Shown in pieces: positions 14,492-22,780 of a stretch of DNA of 24,451 bases. The stretch's first letter is position 1. The number at the start of each line of letters is the position of its first letter. The notes beneath the pieces were generated by a model. The model was not told where the DNA came from, searched no databases, and was given only the letters and a program-made list of their open reading frames with translations. The position numbers and the translations under genes were made by a program. Source of the stretch: Legionella genomosp. 1 (GTDB taxonomy: Bacteria; Pseudomonadota; Gammaproteobacteria; Legionellales; Legionellaceae); NCBI GenBank assembly GCA_945865355.1, contig CAMBDN010000009.1, positions 1-24,451 of the forward strand, in the 5' to 3' direction.

Positions 14492-17191
14492 TTATGCTGC
14501 GGGAGCTGCCTTGGATCTTTCTACGACGCTTTCCGGCAAACGTCCTAAGCGCATGTTACTCGATAAGTCCTGCCACCGCCGATTACCGTCATGCAGCCGC
14601 TCGAAGCGCTGCAAAATGTGGGCATCATTAACTTTGCTAAGTTTTACATCAGGCTCCCCCAAAATAATGGCCGCCAATGGTAAAGACTTATTGACTTTAG
14701 GATCTTTGATTGCCGCCATCAACGCTTTTGCAGAACGTGTATGCCCATACCCTGCTTGAAAAAACCATGTTTTTCGTTCACTTGCCGTCACGCGAGTCAG
14801 TTCGATAATCACATGGATGATTTGTCTTTCAGTAAAATTGGGTTGGTGGTCAATCGTCTCTAATAATTCACGCAACAATATTCCTTTACGACTGGTCTTG
14901 CTTTGATAAGACAATGCATCATGACACGTCTGCACAACGCCTCTTAAAGCAACCACTTCGCCCGAGTCTACCGAACTACCCAGTTGTGATGAGTATTTAG
15001 AGTCCATACGTAGCGATTTCTCTATGACCGAACTCTCGTGTTGCACCGCGCTTGGTGGTGGCGTTACAGACTCTTCTAGTGGCTCCATCGACTCCAACAA
15101 TACAATAAGCCCGCTGTTTTCATTAAACAAGGCTTTATATTGTTCGGCAATCGCACTAACTTTGGTGGTTAGCTCACGATGTTGCCTTGCAATAAAGTCT
15201 GGGGCACTCACCACTTTCTTAAAATCAGTCATCGCGCTCCTAAATCCTTCCAAGCTAGAATCCAAGTCCGTGGTCAATGGGCGTAGAATAGCCATCAAAC
15301 CTCGACTGACTCGCTTACTGTTATCGAGGCACTGATCCGCTTCTTCTACACGACTTTCTAGCTCCAAGATTTCTACACTTACTTTATCAAGACATTTAAG
15401 CAAAAAAGATTGAAACCCTTTCTTAAGTAAGAAACTACGGTAATTTTCCACCAGCTCCCGGACACTATCCATTAATTGTGTCACTTGAGTCATGCGATAT
15501 TGATATTTAGGCAAATCATCAAGTGCCGTCGTACCCTTGATGTAGGGTGACAGCTCCCAATAGTAATATGAGGTATTTTTGTTACCTTTTTGTGCGGCTA
15601 AATTAATATTTTGTACTTGTTGCCGACCTGTTAATATTTTTGGGGCTAATAGATTGGTTTGCGACCTATTCGCAAGCTCGTAGGTTTGCAGGGTATCAAC
15701 ATCAAGTCGATAATCCTCGATGACCAAGGTGATAAATGGAATGATTCTGCGTGCGGTCAGCTTACCGACTTCCATGTATTTTGGCGACCAATACGTGGCA
15801 CCTAAATCCTCTTTACATACGGCTTTAATCGGTTTTATAAATTTCCGATCAAATTTTTTCAACGCGTGATAAAATTCTATCTCACCAGGAATAGCGCTCT
15901 TTGAAAGCTTATCCAACATATGATCCCTTTCATGCCATGATAAATGGCAGAAAATAATTAACAGATCAATGATCGTCTGTGGTGGAATATTCGCCCCTGC
16001 TGCTTTTGGTATCCATCTAGGAGCTGGTCCAAGTTGGGAAAATAAATGGGGATCATCACATAATAACTCATTGATATAACTGATCGAATCAGCAAGCGTT
16101 TCAGCAGCTTTTTCATCGGCTTCGTTCTTCTTGGTTACCGGGTTATACTTTTTGTAAATCAACTTAAATACACTTTTGTCCATTATCCTTAATGTTCGAT
16201 GGGCACTGTTGGTAATCTCATCAAAGTTTACTTCGTGTAACTGCTCTTGCACATAAGCCGCTCTTAATCCTTTGGTGTAAACCTCGAGTTTACGCATAAA
16301 GCTCATGAGACAATTTTCATCGCTATCAAGCTCTTCCAAATAAGGACGTGCGTTAGCATTTAATAACTGATTTAAAAAAAGCTCTACTTTTCGGCACATT
16401 TCAATACTGCGCGATAAGCTTAAAGGAAAGCCCGTTTCAGGATCGACGGGATGCTGTAGATTCCATAATAAATTAGACATACACATCATAATGAATCGTG
16501 GCGCTCGTCGACTATTTAAATAATTTCTTCGTTGAAATGCTGATCTCCAAAACGACACAAATTTCCACTCTGCTTGAAAACCATTGTCAATGTCGGCAAT
16601 CGCATCAGGCATTGCCGATCTAAAAAATAAATTGATTGCCGTACGTTGCCGGTCAAGTGGCCTCGAGCTAGATACGGGTTGAGCTAAGGCCTCACTCATC
16701 CGATAAAAGGGTAAGACCGAGAAAAATTTAGCAGTTTTGTCGGTAGCAAGATCTGCGCTATGAATTCCTAAGTACTTTGAAAAAACTGAATTACTCATTG
16801 CCATGTCAAGAAAGTCTTTCATCACTTTCTCTTCATTGTATAAGTCTGTTTCCTCTTTGTTATTCGGTATCATAAAAGTCGCGATACCCGCTTCACGCTC
16901 CTTATCAAAACATAGACGTTTATCTTTAAGCACCGCAACTTGGGCAGTAATCGCTGAATAAGCCACAGTAACGCCGACAAGAGCAAGAGCAATCGCTTCC
17001 TCTTGGAGACCACCAAATTGTGGTACTGCTGCTCCGTTGCTTCCAGACGCGACCATTCCCTGCGCATGTTGCAGCGCTGTCTCCTTAATGGAGTTTGCCT
17101 GTGTACCGGAGTCGTTTACGTCCCTGGAGCCCGTATTAGTGGCTGCACGTAAAGCTAACTCTGTGACTAATGATGACGTTGATGTTGGCAT
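14492..17191 (-). CDS. Unrecognised 899-residue protein
   Basis: The start was moved to the ATG at 17191 because a GGAGGGA ribosome-binding site lies just upstream; the longer frame uses a TTG inside that site. I do not recognise the family. Seen in the sequence: a serine/threonine/alanine/asparagine-rich N-terminus (about 1-60); one hydrophobic segment at about 66-88 (AIALALVGVTVAYSAITA) that could be a membrane helix; a long helical body without catalytic motifs; a region at about 600-655 with heptad-like leucine/valine/glutamate spacing suggesting coiled coil; a flexible stretch near 715-750 (EPLEESVTPPPSAVQHESS); and a helical C-terminus ending in SKAAPAA. There is no Sec signal. Large size, helical build, no homologue known to me and a short small-residue tail are common in Dot/Icm effectors, but this is inference. 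It follows the M50 protease gene by 46 bases on the same strand. Confidence 0.75.
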   Translation of the reverse strand: MPTSTSSLVTELALRAATNTGSRDVNDSGTQANSIKETALQHAQGMVASGSNGAAVPQFGGLQEEAIALALVGVTVAYSAITAQVAVLKDKRLCFDKEREAGIATFMIPNNKEETDLYNEEKVMKDFLDMAMSNSVFSKYLGIHSADLATDKTAKFFSVLPFYRMSEALAQPVSSSRPLDRQRTAINLFFRSAMPDAIADIDNGFQAEWKFVSFWRSAFQRRNYLNSRRAPRFIMMCMSNLLWNLQHPVDPETGFPLSLSRSIEMCRKVELFLNQLLNANARPYLEELDSDENCLMSFMRKLEVYTKGLRAAYVQEQLHEVNFDEITNSAHRTLRIMDKSVFKLIYKKYNPVTKKNEADEKAAETLADSISYINELLCDDPHLFSQLGPAPRWIPKAAGANIPPQTIIDLLIIFCHLSWHERDHMLDKLSKSAIPGEIEFYHALKKFDRKFIKPIKAVCKEDLGATYWSPKYMEVGKLTARRIIPFITLVIEDYRLDVDTLQTYELANRSQTNLLAPKILTGRQQVQNINLAAQKGNKNTSYYYWELSPYIKGTTALDDLPKYQYRMTQVTQLMDSVRELVENYRSFLLKKGFQSFLLKCLDKVSVEILELESRVEEADQCLDNSKRVSRGLMAILRPLTTDLDSSLEGFRSAMTDFKKVVSAPDFIARQHRELTTKVSAIAEQYKALFNENSGLIVLLESMEPLEESVTPPPSAVQHESSVIEKSLRMDSKYSSQLGSSVDSGEVVALRGVVQTCHDALSYQSKTSRKGILLRELLETIDHQPNFTERQIIHVIIELTRVTASERKTWFFQAGYGHTRSAKALMAAIKDPKVNKSLPLAAIILGEPDVKLSKVNDAHILQRFERLHDGNRRWQDLSSNMRLGRLPESVVERSKAAPAA

Positions 17192-17237
17192 GCTGGCTCC
17201 CTCCAATAGTCCAAAAAATGGACATGCTATCTACATT

Positions 17238-18317
17238 CTAATGCAAATATCGTTGGAAATCATTTAATAATAATTGCACTAAAATCAGGCAAAAAGCAAT
17301 GAAAAATAATCGATGCAATAAAATTTCCGTCGCTACGGAAACCGGTTTGTTACGGATTTTTTCAACCACAGCATAAAGTATAGAGCCCCCATCCAAGCCA
17401 GGGATAGGAAATAAATTAATTAAACCTACAGACAGACTCAAACTAGCAATGAAATATAAGAAAACGGTTAGGCCTTGCAACAATGAATTAGCCATTGCAG
17501 TGAATAAACCAATCGGTCCGAGCAGTAACGCAAATGGAATCACTCCCGATAACAACTGTTTTAGCAACACTAGAAAAAAATAAAGTAAGCCCATCATTTG
17601 CAAAAAAGCTTGTTGAAAGGCCTTAAGCCAAGGAAGACCTGCAACCTGCTCATCTTGTTTTGCCGATAAGTCAGGGGTAATGCCAATCGCTGAAAGCAAT
17701 GATTCCTTGCCACCACTGTAATGCCATTTCATTAAATCAAGTCGAAGGGGGTGCATTTCTCCTGCTTCATTGACTACAACAATTTCTACATCATTATGAC
17801 CCAAATTCATAATGAGTTGCATGCCAACACCTCTCCATGAAAACACAGGCTCACCAGCTACACGTATGATTTGATCCCCATCCGTTAAGCCAGCTATAGA
17901 AGCGATACTTTGCATGCTAATTTTTTCAACGACAGGCCGTGTTTGCTGATATCCCAAGACAAGAATCAACATCAATGCAAGCCATGCCATCACCAAATTC
18001 GCAGCAGCCCCAGACAATAAAATGACACACCGCACCCAAATAGGTTTTTTATCGAAGGAATAGGGATAGTCATCCGGCAAAACCGGCTCAATACGTGAAT
18101 TCAAAAGCTGCACATAGCCACCGACTGGCCACATCGACCACATCCATTGGCAGCCACTTCTGCTTTGCCAACTTAATAAAGCTCGACCAAATCCAATTGA
18201 GATTTTCTTAATTTTTACATTAAAGAAATGAGCAGCCCATGCGTGCCCCGCTTCATGGACACCGACAACAAGGACCAGGCTTATAACAACAGCAATCACC
18301 GTAAGCATTATAACCAT
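17238..18317 (-). CDS. Short RseP-like M50 site-2 metalloprotease
   Basis: A 359-residue intramembrane zinc protease of the M50 family. The start was moved to the ATG at 18317 (GGGAG seven bases upstream), because the longer frame to 18362 has no ribosome-binding site. Features: first membrane helix with HEAGH at 21-25 (zinc ligands and catalytic Glu); a second hydrophobic segment near 98-122; a single PDZ-like domain at about 125-197 (IAGLTDGDQIIRVAGEPV); then LLLGPIGLF and the NLFPIPGLDGG motif at 301-311 with the third zinc ligand Asp309; and a terminal helix. RseP proper has about 450 residues and two PDZ domains and lies in the dxr-bamA region, so this is probably a second, shorter paralogue. 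Its substrate is unknown; the neighbouring membrane-anchored-looking protein is one guess. Confidence 0.85.
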   Translation of the reverse strand: MVIMLTVIAVVISLVLVVGVHEAGHAWAAHFFNVKIKKISIGFGRALLSWQSRSGCQWMWSMWPVGGYVQLLNSRIEPVLPDDYPYSFDKKPIWVRCVILLSGAAANLVMAWLALMLILVLGYQQTRPVVEKISMQSIASIAGLTDGDQIIRVAGEPVFSWRGVGMQLIMNLGHNDVEIVVVNEAGEMHPLRLDLMKWHYSGGKESLLSAIGITPDLSAKQDEQVAGLPWLKAFQQAFLQMMGLLYFFLVLLKQLLSGVIPFALLLGPIGLFTAMANSLLQGLTVFLYFIASLSLSVGLINLFPIPGLDGGSILYAVVEKIRNKPVSVATEILLHRLFFIAFCLILVQLLLNDFQRYLH

Positions 18318-18380
18318 TAAACACTCCCTTAACCTTGAGTAAGCAGAAACATGTGATTTCATATATCATGAAATGACTAA

Positions 18381-18418
18381 AGCCCCCTCTCCCACTTGCG
18401 GCAGAGGGTGAGAGAGCC
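18381..18418. repeat. Degenerate dispersed palindrome (CCCTCTCCC...GAGGGTGAGAG type)
   Basis: CCCTCT at about 18385-18390 pairs with AGAGGG (18403-18408) around CCCACTTGCGGC, followed by TGAGAGAGCC. It looks like a worn copy of the CCCTCTCCC(N)GGGAGAGGGTGAGAGGGC palindrome that I recall as a dispersed intergenic repeat in many proteobacteria. It sits between the 93-residue gene and the M50 protease gene. Confidence 0.5.
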
Positions 18419-18435
18419 TTTAGATGATGCTCTAA

Positions 18436-18717
18436 CTAACGTTTACGGGTATTATCAATCACAAGTTTCAACGCTGGTCGGCCTGCGATTCTCGCTTGTT
18501 CTTGACCCTCTCTATGCACTTCAAACGTTCGATAGGCTTCCGCTGTTTCTGTATCAACCAATTCGACATCCTCACCCTGCTCATCTACTAAGGTAACAGA
18601 TAAATGCATTTCACGAAATTGACCGATATGATATCGCTCTTTAAATAAACGAATAACACTTAATATACTCTCTCCGGCTTCATCACTATCATGCCGACCT
18701 TGAAAAATTATTTCCAT
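18436..18717 (-). CDS. Unrecognised 93-residue protein
   Basis: A small soluble, acidic-then-basic protein. It begins MEIIFQGRHDSDEAGES, has a predicted beta-strand segment (MHLSVTLVDEQGEDVELVD), a helical part (TAEAYRTFEVHREGQEQARI), and ends in a basic DNTRKR tail. An AGGAG ribosome-binding site six bases before the ATG and codon use like its neighbours support a real gene. No domain is recognised. It lies upstream of the M50 protease gene on the same strand and is divergent from hemA, with about 210 bases between the two starts. It may be the first gene of a three-gene unit with the protease and the 899-residue protein, although the 118-base gap with a repeat weakens that. Confidence 0.7.
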   Translation of the reverse strand: MEIIFQGRHDSDEAGESILSVIRLFKERYHIGQFREMHLSVTLVDEQGEDVELVDTETAEAYRTFEVHREGQEQARIAGRPALKLVIDNTRKR

Positions 18718-18759
18718 TCTCCGCTCCTAATCAGGACACATTACCCTGCACAAAAAGTG

Positions 18760-18774
18760 GCTAATAACATTAGC
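18760..18774. promoter_or_regulatory. Inverted repeat in the hemA divergent promoter region
   Basis: GCTAAT and ATTAGC flank a 3-base centre (AAC), a perfect 6-bp inverted repeat in the gap between the divergent 93-residue gene and hemA. It could be an operator for either gene. A -10-like TACAAT at 18870-18875 may serve hemA, but no good -35 was found. Confidence 0.25.
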
Positions 18775-18928
18775 GGCGGGAAGTAAAACAACTTGAGTTT
18801 TTTCATTGAATCAGGAGTGACGCAAAGCCTGGGAAAATATAAAAAATGAATTTTGATGACATGTTGGGATACAATTCTTGCCACCAATGAATTACAATTC
18901 CTTCTTTCATTTTGCTGAATATACTTCT

Positions 18929-20179
18929 ATGGTGTTTGTCGCCTGCGGACTCAATCACAAAACGGCCCCGCTAGATGTGCGTGAAAAAGTAGCACTCCCA
19001 GTGGCCATGAAAGACGCTCTGCTCAACAGTTTAGTGGACTTGCCCGCCGTTAATGAAGCAGCCATCTTATCGACCTGTAATCGCACTGAAATCTATTGCG
19101 ATACAGATGATCCAACCAGCATTGCACCCTGGCTAGCCAGAGAACATCAGCTGTCCGCAGAAACCCTTACACCTTATTTTTACCTACACCATGGCTACCA
19201 AGGTGTTCGCCACACACTGCAAGTGGCTAGCGGTTTGGATTCAATGATGCTGGGTGAACCACAAATTCTCGGCCAAATGAAGCAAGCGTACCACCAGGCA
19301 TGCCGTCTAGGCACTATTAAAAATAATTTACGACACGTTTTCGAATATGTATTCAGCGCGAGTAAACGGATAAGAAGTCGCAGTGGTATTGGCAATAACC
19401 CCGTATCTATCGCCTATGCTGCGGTACAACTCATCGGCCAGATTTTTTCTGATTTCCCTCCCCTAAAAGTATTCATCATCGGATCAGGTGAAACAGCAAC
19501 CCTTGTTACCAAATATTTAGAAAAAGAAGGGGTGAACGATTTCATGATCGCGAGCCGCACCCATGACAACAGCAAACTTCTCGCGAATAACTATGCAGCA
19601 ATCGCACTGGGCATCGGTGATATCCCTCAATATCTATATCAAGCTGATGTCGTTATCTCAGCCACATCGTGTCCGCTCCCGTTTATCAATAAGGGCTTAG
19701 TCGAACATGCATTATCTCAACGCGCCAATGCGCCTATGTTTTTTCTAGACTTGGCAGTACCTCGAGACGTTGAGGCGAACGTCCGCGAATTAGATGCTGT
19801 ACATCTTTACAACATTGATGATTTACAGCTAGTAACCGAAAAAAGCATGAGCGAACGGCGCTCTGCTGCATTAAAAGCTGAGCAGTTGATTGATACAGAA
19901 TTGGATAACTATATCCGCTGGCATCGCTCGCTAAGAGCCAAAGACGTCATCTGTGATTATCGCAACCAAATGCAACAGGTCGCACAACAAGAGTTACAAC
20001 GAGCTAAACAAAAACTTGCCGCTGGAAAATGCCAATTCACTGTATTAGAAGAGTTTAGCGAGCGCTTGGTCAATAAACTTGTGCACACCCCTACGGTAGG
20101 CCTCCGTCACGCAGCCAGGAATAATCGTGAAGAATTACTTGATTTAGCACGATACCTATTAGATCATTCCACCCTATGA
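18929..20179 (+). CDS. hemA: Glutamyl-tRNA reductase
   Basis: HemA reduces glutamyl-tRNA(Glu) to glutamate-1-semialdehyde with NADPH, the first committed step of C5-pathway tetrapyrrole synthesis. The protein is 416 residues (E. coli 418). Motifs: GLNHKTAPLDVREK at 7-20; STCNRTEIY with the nucleophile Cys50; GLDSMMLGEPQILGQ near 102-116; Rossmann segment VFIIGSGETATL near 181-192; and the C-terminal dimerisation helix region. The start at 18929 was chosen because it reproduces the family N-terminus (MVFVACGLNHKT). An in-frame ATG at 18887 and a TTG at 18878 would add 14 or 17 residues. None of the three has a convincing ribosome-binding site. It is the first gene of hemA-prfA-prmC; the stop overlaps the prfA ATG. 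Confidence 0.97.
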   Translation: MVFVACGLNHKTAPLDVREKVALPVAMKDALLNSLVDLPAVNEAAILSTCNRTEIYCDTDDPTSIAPWLAREHQLSAETLTPYFYLHHGYQGVRHTLQVASGLDSMMLGEPQILGQMKQAYHQACRLGTIKNNLRHVFEYVFSASKRIRSRSGIGNNPVSIAYAAVQLIGQIFSDFPPLKVFIIGSGETATLVTKYLEKEGVNDFMIASRTHDNSKLLANNYAAIALGIGDIPQYLYQADVVISATSCPLPFINKGLVEHALSQRANAPMFFLDLAVPRDVEANVRELDAVHLYNIDDLQLVTEKSMSERRSAALKAEQLIDTELDNYIRWHRSLRAKDVICDYRNQMQQVAQQELQRAKQKLAAGKCQFTVLEEFSERLVNKLVHTPTVGLRHAARNNREELLDLARYLLDHSTL

Positions 20180-21264
20180 AAAAATCACTTGAATTAAAGC
20201 TTGAGCAAATGTTCGAGCGTTTCCAAGAAGTAGGTCGCCTACTTTCTGAAGCATCCGTTATCGCTGATCAGAACCAATTTAAAGCATTATCTAAAGAATA
20301 TGCGCAACTTGAACCTGTAGCGACGTGTTATGACCAGTATCTTCTCGCTCAAGAAAATGCGACTTCTTTACGAGAAGTTCTCGAGGGTGAAGATAAAGAG
20401 TTAGCTGCTATGGCCGCCGAAGAAATGGATGCAGCCATTGCTTCCGTAGAAAAGCTTGACGAAGAATTGCAATGGCATTTGATCCCTAAAGATCCTGACG
20501 ACGAGCGTAATATATATTTAGAAGTACGTGCGGGCACTGGCGGCGATGAAGCAGCAATTTTTGCAGGCGATTTATTCCGCATGTACAGTCGCTATGCCGA
20601 AACGAAAGGGTGGCAAATAGAATTAATTAGCTGTAATCATGGTGAGCATGGTGGTTTTAAGGAAGTTATTGCCCGCATTAGTGGGCACGGAGTGTATGCC
20701 CAACTTAAATTTGAATCGGGTACGCACCGCGTACAACGGGTCCCTGAAACGGAATCTCAAGGGCGCGTGCACACATCGGCCTGTACCATTGCCATCATGC
20801 CAGAAGTTGAAGAAATTGATGAAATCCAGATTAGCAGTGACGATTTACGCATCGATACCTACCGCTCTTCCGGTGCAGGTGGTCAGCACGTCAATAAAAC
20901 TGATTCAGCCATACGGATTACACATTTACCGACTGGCGTTGTCGTTGAATGCCAAGATGAACGCTCCCAACATAAAAACCGTGCAAAAGCGATGTCCTTG
21001 TTAAAAACTAGACTGCTTGATGCCGAGCAAAGTAAACAACGTCAACAACAAGCCCAAACCCGTAAATCACTGGTCGGTAGTGGGGATCGTTCTGAACGTA
21101 TTCGTACCTATAATTTTCCTCAAGGACGATTAACCGATCACCGCATCAATCTAACGATTTACCAACTAAATGATGTGATGGAAGGGGATTTAACGGTTGT
21201 TATTGACGCACTAAAGCGTGAATATCACGCTGAGTTACTAGCAGAGTGTGGGGGTCATGATTGA
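20176..21264 (+). CDS. prfA: Peptide chain release factor 1
   Basis: RF1 (362 residues; E. coli 360) recognises UAA and UAG stop codons and triggers peptide release. The release motif GGQ is at 235-237 within SSGAGGQHVNKTDSAIR; its glutamine is the methylation target of PrmC, encoded next. The stop-codon-reading PxT motif appears as PET at 190-192 (RVPETESQGR), which marks RF1 rather than RF2 (SPF). The N-terminal coiled-coil domain is at about 1-100. No frameshift site is present, as expected for RF1. The ATG overlaps the hemA stop (TATGA) and lacks its own clear ribosome-binding site, so translational coupling is likely. Confidence 0.98.
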   Translation: MKKSLELKLEQMFERFQEVGRLLSEASVIADQNQFKALSKEYAQLEPVATCYDQYLLAQENATSLREVLEGEDKELAAMAAEEMDAAIASVEKLDEELQWHLIPKDPDDERNIYLEVRAGTGGDEAAIFAGDLFRMYSRYAETKGWQIELISCNHGEHGGFKEVIARISGHGVYAQLKFESGTHRVQRVPETESQGRVHTSACTIAIMPEVEEIDEIQISSDDLRIDTYRSSGAGGQHVNKTDSAIRITHLPTGVVVECQDERSQHKNRAKAMSLLKTRLLDAEQSKQRQQQAQTRKSLVGSGDRSERIRTYNFPQGRLTDHRINLTIYQLNDVMEGDLTVVIDALKREYHAELLAECGGHD

Positions 21265-22099
21265 TATTAAACATGCCCTCACTCAAGCGATAGCCCTGTT
21301 AGCTCCAGCAAGCCCCAGCGCACAAATAGACGCCGAGATCCTATTAACCCACACCTTAGGTGTATCACGATCTTTTTTGTACACGCATCCTGAAAAACAG
21401 CTTGAGCATACCCAAGTGGACACCTACCAAAAATTAATAGCAAAACGATATGAAGGGCTTCCTATTGCCTACTTGACTGGTAGCCGTGAATTTTGGTCAA
21501 TGCCGTTGCATTTAAACGAAGAGACACTTATCCCAAGACCCGAGACAGAATTACTCGTCGAGCTCGCCCTGTCCTTGCTTAAAGATGTTTCATCTGCCGC
21601 CATCCTTGATCTAGGAACGGGTAGTGGCGCCATTGCACTCGCTCTTGCTTCCGAACGAACAGATTGGCGTCTACTTGCTAGTGATGTTAGTCAAGCTGCC
21701 GTTGATATTGCACGTCGCAATGCCCATCGTTTAGGACTCGCTAACGTGCAGGTGGTATGCTCTGATTGGTTTTCAGCAATACCTTTACAACAATTTCATG
21801 CTATCGTGTCCAACCCACCCTATATAGCTGAAGATGATCCCCATCTAAAGCAAGGTGATCTCCGTTTTGAGCCACAGCAAGCATTAGTTAGTGGTGCAGA
21901 TGGTTTAGCAGCATTAACTCAGATCATCAAGCACAGTTATGATCGCTTATTGCCCGGTGGTTTATTGTTATTAGAACATGGCTATCAGCAAAAACCTGCG
22001 GTGACGACTTTGCTTAGCCATTATGGATATATAAAGGTTCAATGTTGGCCAGATTGGCAAGGAATGGATCGCGTCAGTGGTGGTTGGCGCAAACATTAA
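21257..22099 (+). CDS. prmC: Release factor glutamine methyltransferase
   Basis: PrmC methylates the GGQ glutamine of RF1 and RF2 with S-adenosylmethionine, raising release efficiency. The protein is 280 residues with an N-terminal helical substrate-binding domain (about 1-80), the LIPRPETELL segment (91-100), SAM-binding DLGTGSGAIALALA (118-131) and the catalytic NPPY at 186-189. The ATG at 21257 was preferred over the GTG at 21248 because GGGGG lies just before it and it gives the usual N-terminus. It overlaps prfA by eight bases, so the enzyme is made together with its substrate. Confidence 0.96.
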   Translation: MIDIKHALTQAIALLAPASPSAQIDAEILLTHTLGVSRSFLYTHPEKQLEHTQVDTYQKLIAKRYEGLPIAYLTGSREFWSMPLHLNEETLIPRPETELLVELALSLLKDVSSAAILDLGTGSGAIALALASERTDWRLLASDVSQAAVDIARRNAHRLGLANVQVVCSDWFSAIPLQQFHAIVSNPPYIAEDDPHLKQGDLRFEPQQALVSGADGLAALTQIIKHSYDRLLPGGLLLLEHGYQQKPAVTTLLSHYGYIKVQCWPDWQGMDRVSGGWRKH

Positions 22100-22149
22100 A
22101 CAATTTTCTTGATCATTTTATAAGCAATTATTTTTTTATTGGACTATAG

Positions 22150-22178
22150 TTGATGAATAACATGTTTTTTGATATACC
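22150..22178 (+). promoter_or_regulatory. Candidate promoter for dksA
   Basis: TTGATG (22150-22155, 4 of 6) and TATACC (22173-22178, 4 of 6) are separated by exactly 17 bases, 68 bases before the dksA start. This would give a leader of about 60 bases holding the duplicated ribosome-binding-site repeat. Confidence 0.35.
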
Positions 22179-22193
22179 TAGCCATTTTCTTCT

Positions 22194-22238
22194 GCAGTCG
22201 TAGGATGGCTTATTAAACGGAGTTACGCAGTCGTAGGA
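22194..22238 (+). repeat. 12-base direct repeat carrying the dksA ribosome-binding site
   Basis: GCAGTCGTAGGA occurs at 22194-22205 and again at 22227-22238. The second copy continues into GG and forms the AGGAGG ribosome-binding site of dksA. The first copy offers an AGGA core 41 bases from the start, too far to initiate dksA itself. Confidence 0.6.
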
Positions 22239-22245
22239 GGCAACC

Positions 22246-22722
22246 ATGCCAGGACAATTAGTAGGTTTAACCAAAGTGAGTGAACGCAACGTGAAAAATG
22301 ATGATATTGGCAGTATGGGAATTGCCCCCTATCTGGAGACTGCGGGCGAAGAGTATATGAATGAAAAACAGCTCTCACATATTGAGAAAATTCTTCTTGC
22401 CTGGCGTCAATCGTTGATGGAAGAGGTTGATAGAACAGTTACCCATATGAAAGATGAAGCTGCGAATTTTCCTGATCCATCGGATCGAGCAAGCCAAGAA
22501 GAAGAGTTTAGCATCGAATTACGTACACGAGATCGTGAACGTAAGCTGATTAAGAAAATTGAAGATGCATTAGAACGATTACGCGATGACGATTTTGGTT
22601 ATTGCGAAGCCTGCGGCATTGAAATAGGCCTGCGTCGCTTAGAAGCACGCCCTACTGCCACGCTGTGTATTGATTGTAAAACGCTATCTGAAATTAAAGA
22701 ACGACAAAATCAGGGCGGTTAA
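22246..22722 (+). CDS. dksA: RNA polymerase-binding transcription factor DksA
   Basis: DksA binds the RNA polymerase secondary channel and, with ppGpp, reprograms transcription in the stringent response; in Legionella it helps control the growth-phase switch. The protein is 158 residues (E. coli 151). The coiled-coil domain spans about 40-110, with the tip acidic motif DPSDRA at 77-82 (both aspartates present). A four-cysteine zinc finger uses C120, C123, C141 and C144, so this is the canonical zinc form rather than a C-poor paralogue. The start has a perfect AGGAGG six bases upstream. The N-terminal 35 residues are a flexible lead. It lies alone after prmC (146-base gap) and converges with waaA over a shared hairpin. 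Confidence 0.96.
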   Translation: MPGQLVGLTKVSERNVKNDDIGSMGIAPYLETAGEEYMNEKQLSHIEKILLAWRQSLMEEVDRTVTHMKDEAANFPDPSDRASQEEEFSIELRTRDRERKLIKKIEDALERLRDDDFGYCEACGIEIGLRRLEARPTATLCIDCKTLSEIKERQNQGG

Positions 22723-22731
22723 ATCTAATCT

Positions 22732-22780
22732 TAGCCTGTAATTCGCGCAGCGATTTACAGGCTACCTTAATTAGTTTTTT
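22732..22780 (+). terminator. Hairpin between convergent dksA and waaA
   Basis: TAGCCTGTAA (22732-22741) and TTACAGGCTA (22755-22764) form a perfect 10-bp stem with a 13-base loop. A run of six Ts (22775-22780) follows about ten bases later on the plus strand, within the last codons of waaA. It most likely ends dksA transcription and may also slow transcription from waaA. Confidence 0.55.

Noticed and set aside
22205..22216. Minimal ORF ATG-GCT-TAT-TAA in the dksA leader
   Set aside because: The AGG overlaps the ATG, so there is no usable ribosome-binding site; too short to claim as a leader peptide.
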